Positions 10,097 to 20,584 of a stretch of DNA of 64,000 bases are shown one piece after another; position 1 is the first letter of the stretch; each line of letters opens with the position of its first letter. The stretch comes from Coriolopsis trogii. Its lineage: Eukaryota > Basidiomycota > Agaricomycetes > Polyporales > Polyporaceae. The DNA is taken from NCBI GenBank assembly GCA_020543525.1, contig JAHYIO010000003.1:2790001-2854000 (forward strand), in the 5' to 3' direction. Made by a program: the position numbers and the translations under genes. The notes beneath the pieces are model-generated. The model worked only from the letters and a program-made list of their open reading frames with translations, was not told where the DNA came from and did not search any database.

Positions 10097-12143
10097 TCAC
10101 CCTGCATGCTCCACCGCGGCCGTCACCAGCTTGCCATCGACAATCGTCGTCCTGAACATCTCCGGCACAGGGTGCTCGTTGAACACACCCTCCTCCTCGC
10201 CCTCGACCGGCAGGCTGATGTTGATGCTGCTGCACTTGGCCGTCGTGATCTCCACGTCCAGGCACTCCTTCGAGAGGTAGATCTGGCCGGAATCGGTCGA
10301 GTCCAGCTGGATCGTCGGTGCCTTCCCGGTGATCTGCAGCGCGAATGATGGCGAGTTCGTTACCGAGACGGCTGAGATGACCGACTCGACGAGAACGCTC
10401 GTCTTCGTGCAGTTCACTGATACGGCATCCCGTCGCATGAGTACATGACTACGTCGTTTGGACTGCCGGAGATAACGAACCTATTGTGATCGCGTTGACC
10501 TTGCCCTTGATAACGATCGTCGAGCTCTTGCAGCCGAACAAGTTCACGGTCTGATTGAGTTCAACATTATCCACCGTCAATGGCGACACGTTCTCTTGGT
10601 ATTCCTGCGTTTCTCCGTTGACAGGCTGTCCTCAATAGTGGAACGAACAGCATGCCACTCACGATCACCCATTTGTTACCCTCGAGCGCAAACTTCGCGG
10701 GCTTCTTACCCGCCAGAGCTTGTGGCTTGCTGGGCTTCACCGGACGCTTTGCAGGAGCTGGCAGTCATGTTAGCCAAGCACGCAGAGCTCTCAAACAAAA
10801 CCATTTACATGAAGCGGAGGGTGTCGCGGCAGCAGGTACAACTCCACCTGCCCTGAGAGCTGGGTTCTTGTGGGTCATCTGGCTCTTGTCCACTTTGCGC
10901 AAACCCTTGGTGATCTCTTCGCCGCGGTTGAGCTGCTCAAAGACGGCACCGATGCCAGCAGCCGCCGGCGCCGGCGCACCTGCTGGAGGCGGTGGAGGAG
11001 CAGCCGGAGCTGGTGGAGGAGGCGGAGGTGGAGGAGGAGCACCTGCTGCTGGTGCAGTAGATGACGCCTTGAACTGTGACACGGACACGCCCTTTTGGTG
11101 ATGTTAGAGGCGCAGAACGAGAGCTGAAGCGTGATCGCTCACATTGGGGTTCCAAACGAGTCCCGTCGTGTGATACTCCATAACATACTTGCGCAGCTCT
11201 TCCAGTAGTTGGATGTACACTTTCACCCACTCGGCGTGCTTAGCATCTCTGAAAGAGACGAGTAAATGAGTCCATGGCGTAGATGCACCATGCAAAGGCA
11301 CATACTTGTCCTTGAACTCCTTGATGACACGGTTGCCGTAAAATTGGGTAGATTCTTTGATCTCAGCGACGAAAGGACCGGGTTTGGGGGACTGGCCACA
11401 AGATCCTTAGCAAGTTGTATGCGAAGGAGTTCGACCGATTGCGGTTACTCACCACAGTGACCCAGCCCACGCACGGCGCACCCTCTGCGACAGTAGAAAG
11501 ATGGTTGAACCACTCGCGGTCTTTCCGATTGCTCTCCTTCGCGCGGGTGATCGCCTCAATATCCTTCTGCAGTGACCCGAGGAGCTCCTCGAACTCCTTC
11601 TGCTCTGGCTTCTTGCACGAGCCCGCGATGAGCAACAGCTCCCGGAGGTCCTTGAACTCCTGCTCTACCAGTGCGACCTTCACACCCCAATCGTGCCCCG
11701 TAGAAAGCAGTCCATCCGCGATCAATGACGCGTCCCATATCGATCTCACATCGGACACACCTGGTCAACGAGAGCCTGACACGAGAAGCCCTTCGTGATC
11801 TCCACGAAAGGCTTCAATTTCCCCTCAATGATCTGCTCGTCGAAAGCGACCACAGTCTTCGGGTCTTCCGCAGGCGGGGCGATAGTAGTCGGCGGCGGAG
11901 GCGGGGGCGGAGGGACGGGCGTAGGCTCAGCGTTGGCGGACGAGGCGGGGTTCACCGTCCCCGCCGCGGCTTGCGCCGAAGGAGGGAGATAGGATGTCGC
12001 GAGCGAGGCAAGATCCTCGAGCCGGGAGGTCGTCGCCTCGAGCCTGCACAGACCGTCACTTGGTGAAGCTGCGCATCCGGGTGGCCGACGACGACGCACC
12101 TCTTGATGATAGTGGCGAGCGAATGCAAGCCGCCCGAAGCCAT
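10097..12143 (-). CDS. CAP1: adenylyl cyclase-associated protein (CAP/Srv2)
   Basis: The ATG at 12141-12143 opens MASGGLHSLATIIKR; the stop is at 10097-10099. Domain order is that of CAP/Srv2: N-terminal oligomerisation helix (RLEATTSRLEDLA), a proline run (eight Pro), the helical cofilin-binding domain (KPFVEITKGFSCQALVDQ, IWDASLIADGLLSTGHDWG, DREWFNHLSTVAEG, PGPFVAEIKESTQFYGNRV, YHTTGLVWNPNG), a second polyproline block, a WH2 segment (KGLRKVDKSQMTHKNPALR), then the beta-helix CARP domain (LEGNKWVI, LNQTVNLFGCKSSTIVIKGK, DSGQIYLSKECLDVEITTAK). CAP recycles G-actin with cofilin and, in fungi, binds adenylyl cyclase, linking Ras-cAMP signalling to the cytoskeleton. There are several short introns. 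The last exons are complete and nothing looks broken. A Gly-rich ORF on the other strand (10652-11101) is only the antisense of the polyproline region. Confidence 0.95.
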
Positions 12144-12534
12144 CGTAGCTTGTGTGTTTGGTTGCGTGTCTGAAGAGAGTGCTATCTGAGCAGATAGGAT
12201 GCGACTACGAGGAAGCTTGGGGAGCAGGCGATGAAAGGTGAGGCAGGCAGTGGACGCAGACGGCGCGCGTGGCTAGGCTCGGAACAGGCCGACTCTGATC
12301 AACGTTCAGGACGACCTGACGAGTGACAGACTTCTCTGCTTCTCTCAGTCTCACAAAGCACTTGCACCAGTGGTAAGCCCGAGCATAGTCGAGGTAGTCA
12401 CCACTGTGTCTCCGCCATGTTTGCACCCCAACCTAGTACTACCAAGTCTGACATGGCACACATACTACATCAGGTACGTGCATGAAGCGTACATCGACGG
12501 CGGGAACGTGAAACCATCAAGCAAAGAGAGGCAA
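12144..12534. other. CAP promoter and 3' region of the release factor gene
   Basis: No ORF of note. CAP and the next gene run in the same direction, so this stretch should hold the CAP promoter and the terminator of the release factor gene. No TATA box is obvious. Confidence 0.45.
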
Positions 12535-13089
12535 CTAGTCTTCTTCCTCAGGCTTCTCATTGTCCTCTTGCTTGCCTCGCGCCCTCTTCTTTGCCTTCTT
12601 TCTGCGCCGTCGCTCTCGCTCTATCTGTTTGGCCTTTTGCATCTCTTGCTTCGAAAGACCTGGATTGTAGAGTGCGTCGAGCTACACGGAGGATGTAGGT
12701 CACTTGGTCAATGTCAGTAGTGCAGCATGCGAACCTTGTCGAGAAGTATCTTCCTGGCTATTTTCCTGTTTTGCTTCAAGGAGCGGGTCTCTTGACATGC
12801 AACTCGGATGCCAGTGGGCTTGTGGAGGATCTGGACGTTGTTCTCGGTCTTGTTCACTGACTGTCCTCCAGGACCGCTACCTATGAGACGGCATTACTGG
12901 CATTAACAGAGGATAGAATACAAGCACGAAGAATCCAGCACCTCGGACGAACGATTCCTCAAGGTCCTCCTCCTTCAACTCCGGAACAACACGCTCTTTG
13001 TGTGCTTTCTTGAGCTGGGAGTAGAAACGAGGCACACTTGACGTGGCCTCATGTTCGGCCTGCACTGGACTGGTCACGATTGACAACAC
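12535..13089 (-). CDS. mitochondrial class-I release factor-like protein with GGQ motif (5' end unresolved)
   Basis: Exons read [20 protein letters not shown] through ESFVR, then [36 protein letters not shown], and [18 protein letters not shown] with a Lys/Arg-rich tail ending NEKPEEED (stop 12535-12537). [12 protein letters not shown] is the GGQ loop that triggers peptidyl-tRNA hydrolysis in release factors. The small size, lack of a codon-recognition domain and basic tail match the ICT1/C12orf65 (MTRFR) group, which rescues stalled mitochondrial ribosomes. There is no in-frame ATG in its first visible exon (open from about 13089), which begins only about 50 nt after the stop of Mzm1 on the same strand. 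The start must therefore come from an upstream exon overlapping the Mzm1 3' end, or from a transcript shared with it. An ATG at about 13152 can be spliced in frame to 13055. Confidence 0.85.
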
Positions 13090-13137
13090 CTAACTCAGGA
13101 CTGTCAAGCAGACGGTGCAAACGCCTTCGGAGCAGAC

Positions 13138-13626
13138 TCACTTGACTTGCCCATCTCGTTTCCTTGCACTCCGGTTAGACACTGTCTTCGCCTGCTTGAT
13201 GGTGTCATTGGAGCCCAGCTCGGTGTGCTCATTGATTTGCAGCTCTGTTGCATGTCAGCCCTGCCAACAAGAACGTCCACCGAATGCACGCACCCCATCG
13301 CTCCTTCTCTTCCGCACTTCGTGCATCTTCCAGCTTCCGCGCCTGCACGACATTCTTCCGAAGAACATCAGCTATCTCCCGCACCAACGTGATCTTCTCC
13401 TCAAACTGCTTCGGCTCAACGCTGGCACTGTACGGCAGGACCTCGTTGCGGATTTTCAGGCGGAATGCTGTAGCAACGTGGTGAGCACACCTCGTTTGAC
13501 ACGCATGCATTGAACGTGCTCACCATTGCGCACGACGGGATCGCCTGAAAACGTCGACGCCGAGGCTCGCAGCACCGAGCGGTAGGCTGCGCGAGCGGAC
13601 GCCAACAGAGCCTGAGGGTTGCTCAT
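13138..13626 (-). CDS. MZM1: LYR-motif complex III assembly factor, Mzm1/LYRM7-like (127 aa)
   Basis: Three exons give MSNPQALLASARAAYRSVLR, then FRLKIRNEVLPYSASVEPKQ with IADVLRKNVVQARKLED, then LQINEHTELGSNDTIKQAK and a basic tail to the stop at 13138-13140. The LYR-like AYRSVLR near the N-terminus, the KNVVQ block and the closing HTELGSNDTIK box are the signature of Mzm1/LYRM7, a mitochondrial matrix chaperone for the Rieske iron-sulfur protein of respiratory complex III. The length is normal for the family. Intron 1 starts in the Asn34/Ala35 junction and intron 2 after the Trp of KERW. The gene directly downstream on the same strand also encodes a mitochondrial protein. Confidence 0.92.
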
Positions 13627-14331
13627 GTCTTGAGTTGGGGGAAGGGGGGTAGGCAAAGTCTGGCTGAGAGTCAAGCAGCGGCAAAGCCAGGCCAGGAACT
13701 CGGGACAGTCGAGCCGCCCATCTGGAACGCAACGTCACAAGCACGTGCTGATCGGGAGATCTGGCGCGAGATTCGGCGCACGACGCGTCCATATATGGTC
13801 ATTCCTGTAGAACGATGCCCTGGAGGAAGGTCGTACTTTTGCCTCTACCTTAACACATCCGTTCCCCACACCCAAAAACAAACTACACAACCATTTTAAC
13901 CACTCCGTATGACGCGTGCATGAGTTTGAATTGGAAAATTTCAACCACAGGGTAAGTTGGTACCTCCTCGACAACCGCAGCAACCCAAGAACTGCTCGAC
14001 GACGACGACACTCGCTCTCGTTCCGCCCCAAAACATACTGGACACCTCTCGGGGACCGTACCCATAATTACTGAGGGCTTTATGAGGCTTAGATACTCGT
14101 GGTGAAAGAGCAATGTCGCGTTCCTGAGATAGAGTCTCACGTGACACAGGATTACGGTTTGTTGAATCGTTGGACGCGCCTCGGAGTCTGAACGACCTCT
14201 CTTCATCCCGTACCACCACCATCCCCCGCCCCCCTTCCGCGCGACTTATTCCGCCCTCGTTCCCCCGCCTCTCTGCGCCTCCCTCAAGTCTCCCCTCCCC
14301 ATTTTACTCCTATCTAGCACTACTAGGCGCA
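13627..14331. promoter_or_regulatory. shared divergent region, MZM1 / histone H1
   Basis: 705 bp separate the two start codons. The H1 side has a strongly C/T-rich stretch just before its ATG (about 14205-14320), the usual basidiomycete core-promoter look. No separate gene was recognised, although ORFs of about 100 codons exist on the minus strand (13735-14206). Confidence 0.5.
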
Positions 14332-15625
14332 ATGTCTGGAGCAAAGAAGACCTCCGCTGCCAAATCGGCTGGCACCAAGAAGTCCTCCCCCCGGGCCGCT
14401 TCCACTCATCCCAGCTGGGTGGATATGATCAAGGTTGGTCATAACGATGCACTAGGACATACTATAGCGACATCGCATACTATCGGGGTGCGCGAGTGAC
14501 CGCGGCGGGTGTGCTCGACTTCTTTGGCCCAAAGGGGTAGGGTGCAGGGCATCGCCCCGCCGCGCGCCACCTCTTCCCGCCCTCCAATGTCCGTTCTCAT
14601 CTTCGGCAGTGCGACTGTGTCGACTTGCTCTGCGGTCCTTTAAGGACCATATCTTGTATCTTTGAGCTCGTTTGACTGAGATTTTGTCGTTGATCGTAGG
14701 AATGCATTGCCGCTAACCCGGACGATGCGCGGCACGGTGTCTCACGCCCCCAAATCAAGAAGTGAGTCGCTGGGCTGCGTGTCCTCGGTTTCTTTCTGAC
14801 TCTCTGGTCTCGCAAGGTTCGTCGAGGACAAGTACAACCTTGAGATTGGCAATGCGCAGATTACGCAGCTCAGCAAGGCCATCACCACCGGCGCCGACAA
14901 GGGTGTCTTCGTGCTGCCGAAGGGTCAGTTCCCCACGCTCTTTCCTATACGACCACCTGATCTTATAAACTCACTCAGGTCCCTCTGGGCGAGTGAAGCT
15001 TCCTCCCAAGGCGCAGCGTCCCGCCGAAGGGTCTGCCACCAAGGAGGTAAGGACGCGCGGAGAGAATCCGTGGCTGTGTCTCTCGGTAGTAATCGGGTTG
15101 GGTTGACAGAACAAGCCTGACTCTAAGGCTGCAAAGGCTCCGGCCAAACCCAAGGCTCCCGCGGCGAAGAGCAAGCCCGCGCCCGCAGTGAAGAAGACGG
15201 CAGCCCCGAAGACGGTGAAGAAGCCGGTGGCGAAACCGGCCGCGAAACCGACCGCTGCGAAGAAGGCCGCGCCCGCGAAACCCAAGACGGCAGCGGCTAA
15301 GCCCAAGGCTGCTCCCGCAAAGAAAGCTGCGGCTGCACCCAAGAAGGCCCCGGCCAAGAAGGCTGCCCCGGCGGTCAAGAAGACTACGGCTGCGAGCAAG
15401 CGTGACTCTGCTAAGAAGGTAGCACGACATGTCAGGTTTTGGTATGCATGTTGCGCTGATCACGACTTCCGCAGTCTGTGACTGGCAAGGCTCCGGTCAA
15501 GAAGTCGACCTCCAGCACGCGGGGGACGAAGACATCCGCGCGCACTGCAAAGGTACGAACGCAGGCGTGAACTCTGAGACGATAAGTGTATGCTCATCAC
15601 GTATTATTAGGCCGCCAAGAAGTGA
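14332..15625 (+). CDS. linker histone H1 (246 aa, 7 exons)
   Basis: Exons 14332-14433, 14700-14761, 14817-14923, 14979-15046, 15110-15418, 15475-15552 and 15611-15622 (stop 15623-15625). A short Lys/Ser/Ala tail precedes the winged-helix H15 domain: HPSWVDMIKECIAANPDDAR, GVSRPQIKKFVEDKYNLEIG, QLSKAITTGADKGVFVLPKG, PSGRVKLPPK. The C-terminal tail is the classic Ala/Lys/Pro-rich run (KPKAAPAKK-type units), followed by a Ser/Thr-rich end and AAKK. Linker histones bind the nucleosome dyad and compact chromatin. Intron 1 (266 nt) is much longer than the others (about 50-65 nt). The gene has introns, as is common for basidiomycete histones, and is probably polyadenylated. Confidence 0.96.
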
Positions 15626-16833
15626 ACGCGATATCTGAACTCCAACAAACAACACTAGTACTCTACTATCTATCGTCCCCGTCGTTTTGTCTCGTGCGCC
15701 CGTATCTGTTCTCTCTAGTCCTCGGCTCGACCACCTTCTATGATTATGTCACTTTATGCCCCGGGCATGCGCCGCTGCGCCCGCCCTTGTCTCCTCCCCT
15801 CCCCGCGGACTCACATGTACTAAGTATGTTGTATTCGTCGGCATTCTCATTCGGGACGTCCGATTCTCGTACAGTATATACACGCGTAACGTATGGACTC
15901 CACTTCTTTATTCCTCTTCTCTCTAGATTTGCCCCGTGTTCCTCTGCGAAGTTTAAAAACTTGTTGTACGTCGGGACGACGGCTCGTGTGAGAGGTGGGA
16001 ATTGACGGGGTCCGCAAATATCCGAACGCCTAACTAGTCGCATTGTATTGGCGTTGAGTAAGTGCATGCCAGTCTTGGTAACGTCATTCATCCCCGTAAG
16101 GCGCATGTATGCATTGCATTCGACTTCGAGGCGAACCCGACCAGTCCTTACTGACACTGACCGTTCGATCCCTTCGGAGGTGCCGCTGCCAAGTCCAACG
16201 GTCACACTCTCAGGTAGCTCAACGAGCTCGGACAGGCTGTCCGGGGATGCTGGTGTGCGACACGTACATAATGTCACGCTGTGGACGTCCGCGGAGGTAG
16301 CAGCGCTTACACAAGCGATATGCGTCTCGAGGACGGGGAGGTGGGCTTTGCGGCACAGGCACGGTACGGCCACCAATCTTTCACTAGACGTACCTGGCAA
16401 GCTCCGAGATGCACGGAAGCACGATTCGCAACAGGTGCGCGGAGCAGGTGCTCCCTTCCCGACGTTAAGTCAGTCTCATGGCAGCGATAGTCTCAAGAGA
16501 GATGCGACACCGCGCGAACAGGTCTTTGGCGGAAGGTGCTTGCCCAGTTCTTCAGCAGATATATTCGTGCAGGAAGGGGCAGAAAAGGGAGAGCGGTATC
16601 ACATTCAGTGTCCAGACCGTATCGTTACACCGCATCCGTTGAAGAAGCGCTCAGCTCGTCGTAAGGCTGTCGTCGTCGTGGCCATCATCACAGAACGTAG
16701 ATACTTTTTGGTGGGTTAGTGGGGGGTTTACCGCGGAGCGGATCCCGATCCATCGTGCACGCCTGTACCGTAGGCTGTGGGGAGCCTAGGTAGCAGAGGG
16801 GGAACGAAGGCGGCGCCTATCACGCGTCATGCG
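15626..16833. other. intergenic between convergent H1 and SHR3; long overlapping ORFs, no assignable gene
   Basis: A 219-codon ORF on the minus strand (15744-16400) and a 224-codon ORF on the plus strand (16048-16719) overlap. The minus-strand one has a more protein-like stretch (GRVRLEVECNAYMRLTG) and several usable splice signals upstream (for example after an ATG near 16685 reading MATTTTALRRAERFFNGC). I could not build a protein that I recognise, so neither is called a gene. Confidence 0.3.
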
Positions 16834-17743
16834 TCATGCCTTGGCCGTCTTCTCTCGCCGCCGGAGAGGGGCCTTCTCTGTCTGAGTCTCTGTCCTGTCG
16901 GTCTCTGCGCCCGTCTCCGCGCCTGTCTCGTCCGCGGTGGCAGCAGCGTCTTCGTCGTCGTCGTCTGCGTCCGCCTGTTCTGCCCACCAGCGGCCTGCCT
17001 GGAGAGCGAGGACGCCGGTGAGGACAACGCTGCAGACGAGGTGGGAGGATGCGAGTTCGAGCGTGGGCTCGCGCAGGGTTTGGGGAAAGTCTGGGAGGCT
17101 TGCGGAAGATGTCTGTGCTGAGAAGGGGAGGGGAAGGGTCGAGAAGTTCGTGGAGAGGTCTGGGGGTCCGTGAGGTGAGCATCTGAGCAAGGGCTACGAT
17201 CGAAGGCATGGTACGTACTTGGGAGCACCGAATAGATGTACATCGCGATTGCAACCAAGTACAAGACTGAGAGCGCATAAGAGGGTGAGTACGCAGATTG
17301 GGGACCCCAGCGGACAGGACTTACAGATGCTGGCCCCGTCGAACATCAGATTGCCCGCGCGGCCGTCGCGAAGACTCCAGAGGATGGTGACACCTCCTAT
17401 GGCGGCGACTGCGCCATACACGTATGCAAGCTGCGGGGGCCCGTGCATGAGGATGGCATAGTAGGTCGCGGCTGTCCAGAGCCTGCTATCTGTCTGCGTG
17501 TCGGGGGTTTTCCATAGCGTGAGCGAGTCTGCGATCCAGTGGGTGAAGAGGAGGCCTGGGTGGTGGAAGAAGGAGAGGGCGAGGATGCACGATGGTGGGA
17601 AGAACGAATGCCATGTAAAGGAAGAGGCAGGTGAGCGACCCTGTATAAGAGAAGCGCCAGCGCGCGCGAGAGAGGAGATAGAGATACACACCGAGGAGGA
17701 AGGCGGTCGCACAGACGACGATGCTCATGCGAAGACCCGCCAT
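16834..17743 (-). CDS. SHR3: Shr3-type ER membrane chaperone for amino-acid permeases
   Basis: The ATG at 17741-17743 opens MAGLRMSIVVCATAFLLG, a first membrane segment; after an intron follows LLFTHWIADSLTLWKTPDT, ATYYAILMHGPPQLAYVYGA, IGGVTILWSLRDGRAGNLMF, YLVAIAMYIYSVLP and a fourth hydrophobic stretch (HLVCSVVLTGVLALQAGRWW). The tail is acidic then Lys/Arg-rich (ending RREKTAKA, stop 16834-16836). HWIADSLTLWK and the GNLMFDG box are the Shr3 domain signature. Shr3 is an integral ER protein that helps amino-acid permeases fold and leave the ER; a basic C-terminal tail fits COPII or ER retrieval contacts. It starts 218 bp from the divergent RsfS-like gene. Confidence 0.92.
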
Positions 17744-17961
17744 GGCGAGCTGGGTGGGGAGAGGGGGGAAGAAGGAGAGGAGGAGAGGGATGCGTGGACG
17801 TGACTGGCAGCTGAGGACGTCGGGGAAGGGGCCTGTGATTGCACCTGCATCCAACGAGCGCTGGCAAAGTCTTCGAAGCCGCCAAGCCTTCCCGCCCTGC
17901 CGACCTTCTTCGTGGCACCGCTGCCGCCACCTTCGTCTGACCTCGCTCCCTCACGCACACG
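17744..17961. promoter_or_regulatory. shared divergent promoter, SHR3 / RsfS-like gene
   Basis: Only 218 bp lie between the two start codons. The stretch has purine-rich (17745-17800) and C/T-rich (17880-17940) parts on opposite sides. No TATA box was seen. Confidence 0.6.
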
Positions 17962-18764
17962 ATGCTGTCGACCCTTCTCCGCAAGGAGGCTCAGGGCCTC
18001 GTAGTGTGCACGGTCCGCTCTCGTCCACGTCTTTGCCACGACTTTGCTCGCCGCACCCTGTCGACTGCGTCCTCGTCTACTGCGCCCTCGACGTCTTCTC
18101 TCCCATGGTTCGTAGACCCCTCTGAGGAGGATCAGTCCTCGCCGTACGCTCGTCGTGTCTCCCACCCCCAGGCCCCCTCTCGTCCATTACCTCCCCTTCC
18201 GTCTGAAATCTCGCCCGACCACCCCGTCGCACGCCTCCATGCCCAACTCAAGTCGTCTCCACACCTTGAACCTGGTACGCTTCTGGTCCGAGCACCCATA
18301 CCTACTGCGATAGGTCCACCTCTGCCTGCAAGCGCCCCCAAGGGGAGGCGTAAGAGAGGCAGGACTTACCTCGGAGAGGGCGTCCCAGTAGAAATGAGCG
18401 GTATATGGGAATGGGTAGTCATCGCTCAGGTGCGTCTCACCCAACACCGCATGTTTTGGCTTCGTAATTTACCCTTCCGCGTCGTTGTAGGTGAAAGAAG
18501 GGACAGAGAACCGTGGGGCTATTGAGTCCGTGATACGAATAGTCAGGAAAGCTGTGAGTACACGCATGTATCCACACTTGACATACACAATAACCGCCAC
18601 GCACTCAGCTTTTGACCGGGGACCCCCCCGTGTCTCTTCCGCCCAATAACAAGCGAAAGTACAACGGCGGCTGGGCAATGGTCGACGCCGGCGACTTTGC
18701 GGTCCATATCGTCAGCAAGGAGGCAAGGGAGAAGTACTTCCCTGAGCGGAGGGAGTGGTGGTAA
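17962..18764 (+). CDS. mitochondrial RsfS/Iojap-type ribosome silencing factor, MALSU1-like (228 aa)
   Basis: Exons 17962-18429, 18491-18553 and 18609-18761 (stop 18762-18764). The first about 35 residues (MLSTLLRKEAQGLVVCTVRS and on, Arg/Ser-rich, no acid run) look like a mitochondrial presequence. The C-terminal part carries the RsfS pattern: IWEWVVIAQVKEGTENRGAI, ESVIRIVRKA, then GGWAMVDAGDFAVHIVSKEA, REKYFPERREWW. RsfS/MALSU1 binds the large ribosomal subunit and blocks premature subunit joining; in mitochondria it helps mitoribosome assembly. In yeast the same domain is the N-terminal half of Atp25; here it stands alone. Confidence 0.88.
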
Positions 18765-19234
18765 AGAGTCCGTATGTCAGATTATATTACAATTTATATT
18801 CCATGCAATGGTAGAGGTAATCCCACTGTTCATTTCGACTAGGATTACGTCTGGCAACCAGGACGGCTTGCAAAGTCTCGGCATAAATGTCCGCGACAGC
18901 ATAGTGGTGTTTTCCTCTCCATCATGACTTGATAGAGCCGTCCAGTCGACGAGTACTACCAGTTCTTGTTGTGGTCAAGTGCGACTCGCTCCAAAAGGCA
19001 GGTGACGTCAGTCAGGAAACACTCCTTCGCTTGGGTCGCTGCAGCCACCACAGGCCACCACAGCACCAATACGAATCCTCGTCTCCTATCTCCCACTCCT
19101 CACAGACGTCATCCAAGATTCCCTGACTACGCAGTCGTTCGAAATATATAAAACGCAGCCCATCCAGGTTCAGCTTTTCACACTTCACCTCACCGATCAC
19201 AACAACTCACTCATCTCATTCACGACTATTCATA
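18765..19234. other. intergenic with the promoter of the next gene
   Basis: No ORF of note. The second half holds the promoter of the 19235 gene, with the TATA box described separately and a C/T-rich stretch up to the ATG. Confidence 0.5.
19145..19153 (+). promoter_or_regulatory. TATA box of the 19235 gene
   Basis: TATATAAAA stands 82 bp before the ATG at 19235, with a C/T- and CA-rich leader between them. This is one of the two clearest TATA boxes in the window; such promoters often drive inducible or highly expressed genes. Confidence 0.7.
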
Positions 19235-19851
19235 ATGGCTCTCAACGACAGAGATATTACCCTCGGCGGCAGCAAGGGCGTTGACCTGCACCCCGGTGTC
19301 GCAAACCCCACCATCTCTTCCACTCATGCCGACCCTCTGAAGGCGAATTTCGTGAGTCTCTTGCTCTGCATCGTAAATCACAAGTTTGCCAATAGCTGAG
19401 GCATGAATACATAGGTCACGGACCCAACCGACGCAACTCTTGGTGCTGGTGCGGGCTCCAATTTCTCCGGCCACAAAGACGCCGCGCGCAACTTCAGCCA
19501 ATCTGCCGGCGTCGTCGAAGGTCGACCGGGTATCATCGAGTCCACGAACATTGACCCGCTGAACGAGAACTCTAACAAAGGTGCGTTCACCAACCTCGCT
19601 CTCCTGATGTCCGCATGGAGGCTCACCGTTCCGTGGTAGACGACGGGTGGGCGAACGCTCAAGGCACAAATACCAGTGGTGCTGGAGGCGTGACCAGCCG
19701 TGTTGGCGGTATCGCACAGGGAGCGTACAACGCTGCGACTTCTGTAGCAACTAGCGCTGCCTCTGCCGCGTCAGGTGTAGCGCAGTCCGCGTACACTTAT
19801 GTTGCTGGTGACGACAAGAGCCGGCAGGCGGGGAAGGAGACGTCGGCGTAA
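19235..19851 (+). CDS. small conserved-looking basidiomycete protein, LEA/stress-like composition (about 157 aa)
   Basis: Exons 19235-19351, 19415-19580 and 19664-19848 (stop 19849-19851). It starts MALNDRDITLGGSKGVDLHP and is hydrophilic, with repeated Asp-Pro (THADPLKANF, TDPTDATLG, NIDPLNEN). The last exon encodes an Ala/Ser/Thr/Val amphipathic helix-like run (YNAATSVATSAASAASGVAQ) before a basic end. No signal peptide or membrane segment is visible. I do not recognise a named family; the composition recalls LEA-like or heat-shock-12-like stress proteins. The strong TATA box points to inducible or high expression. The acceptor of exon 3 (CTCAAG|GC) is weak but keeps the frame. Confidence 0.75.
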
Positions 19852-20584
19852 GTAGTAACGTCGGAGTTAGCAGTCATACTATGTAATGTAACCATATGTG
19901 AAAGCCATTTAGTCTCGTCCTTCTGGACATCTCCGCACAGAAGTGGGACAATTTGCCCCATTGCGTGAATTTGCCCGCGGGCGTTGAGTAGCTAGTGTGC
20001 GAGGCAGAATGCTGCCAATCTGCCACTGGCATTTGCCAAGCGGCATTTGCCATTTTGCCGGAGAGCAGTCCTGGCAGATAGTGGCAGATAGCTAAGCGCC
20101 TTGCACATATATGGAAGGTGCAGGCTCGGGGGTTGGACTAATTACGCCAATTAGGACCCAAGAATCTTATCAGTTTTGATTGTCGAGCTCTTTAGATTCA
20201 TTATCCCTGCCAGTTCTCGCTTGAACTGGTATAAGGATGGCTGTCGCTCGGACTCACCCAGACTCACTCACCACTCACACATCACCTGTGTGATTTTGGG
20301 GTCGCAATTGAGCCAAACAACGAGAGATATAACTAAAATGACTGGCAAGATCAAAAGACCAACGGATTATACCAAATAACAAGGGCAAATAACTCCGTCT
20401 GTCGCTGTTCGTCTCGTACGCGCTTACCTTTCTGCCACATTCTGCCGGGCCCGGCATTTGCCATTCTGCCATATCTGCCGGCAGAATGGACCAAAACAAT
20501 TCTGCCCCATACACTATGAGTAGCGCTTTCGAGATTCCATCAGCGAGGGCGCTTGGCTGACTTGCTGACTTCGCGTATACTGCT
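19852..20584. other. intergenic; mostly the MITE-like block
   Basis: Apart from the repeat block at about 19940-20515 there is only short flanking DNA; no coding region was seen. Confidence 0.5.
19940..20515. mobile_element. possible non-autonomous transposon (MITE-like), GGCAGA/TTTGCC clusters at both ends
   Basis: Two clusters of short motifs flank a 320-bp middle without ORFs. The left cluster (19950-20095) has several copies of ATTTGCC and GGCAGA; the right one (20430-20510) has five TCTGCC, one GGCAGA and one ATTTGCC. The string GGCATTTGCCATTYTGCC occurs in both (20042 and 20453), as does ACAATTYTGCCCCAT (about 19949 and 20496), in direct orientation. Dense subterminal motifs around an empty core are typical of non-autonomous DNA elements. 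I found no convincing terminal inverted repeat or target-site duplication. Confidence 0.45.

Noticed and set aside
10652..11101. Gly/Ala-rich ORF on the plus strand
   Set aside because: It is the antisense of the polyproline and WH2 region of CAP.
14971..15463. Hydrophobic Ala/Phe/Leu ORFs opposite histone H1
   Set aside because: They are antisense of the AAG/GCC-rich H1 tail and not membrane proteins.
16937..17173. Plus-strand ORF inside the SHR3 region
   Set aside because: It is antisense to the acidic and threonine-rich SHR3 tail.
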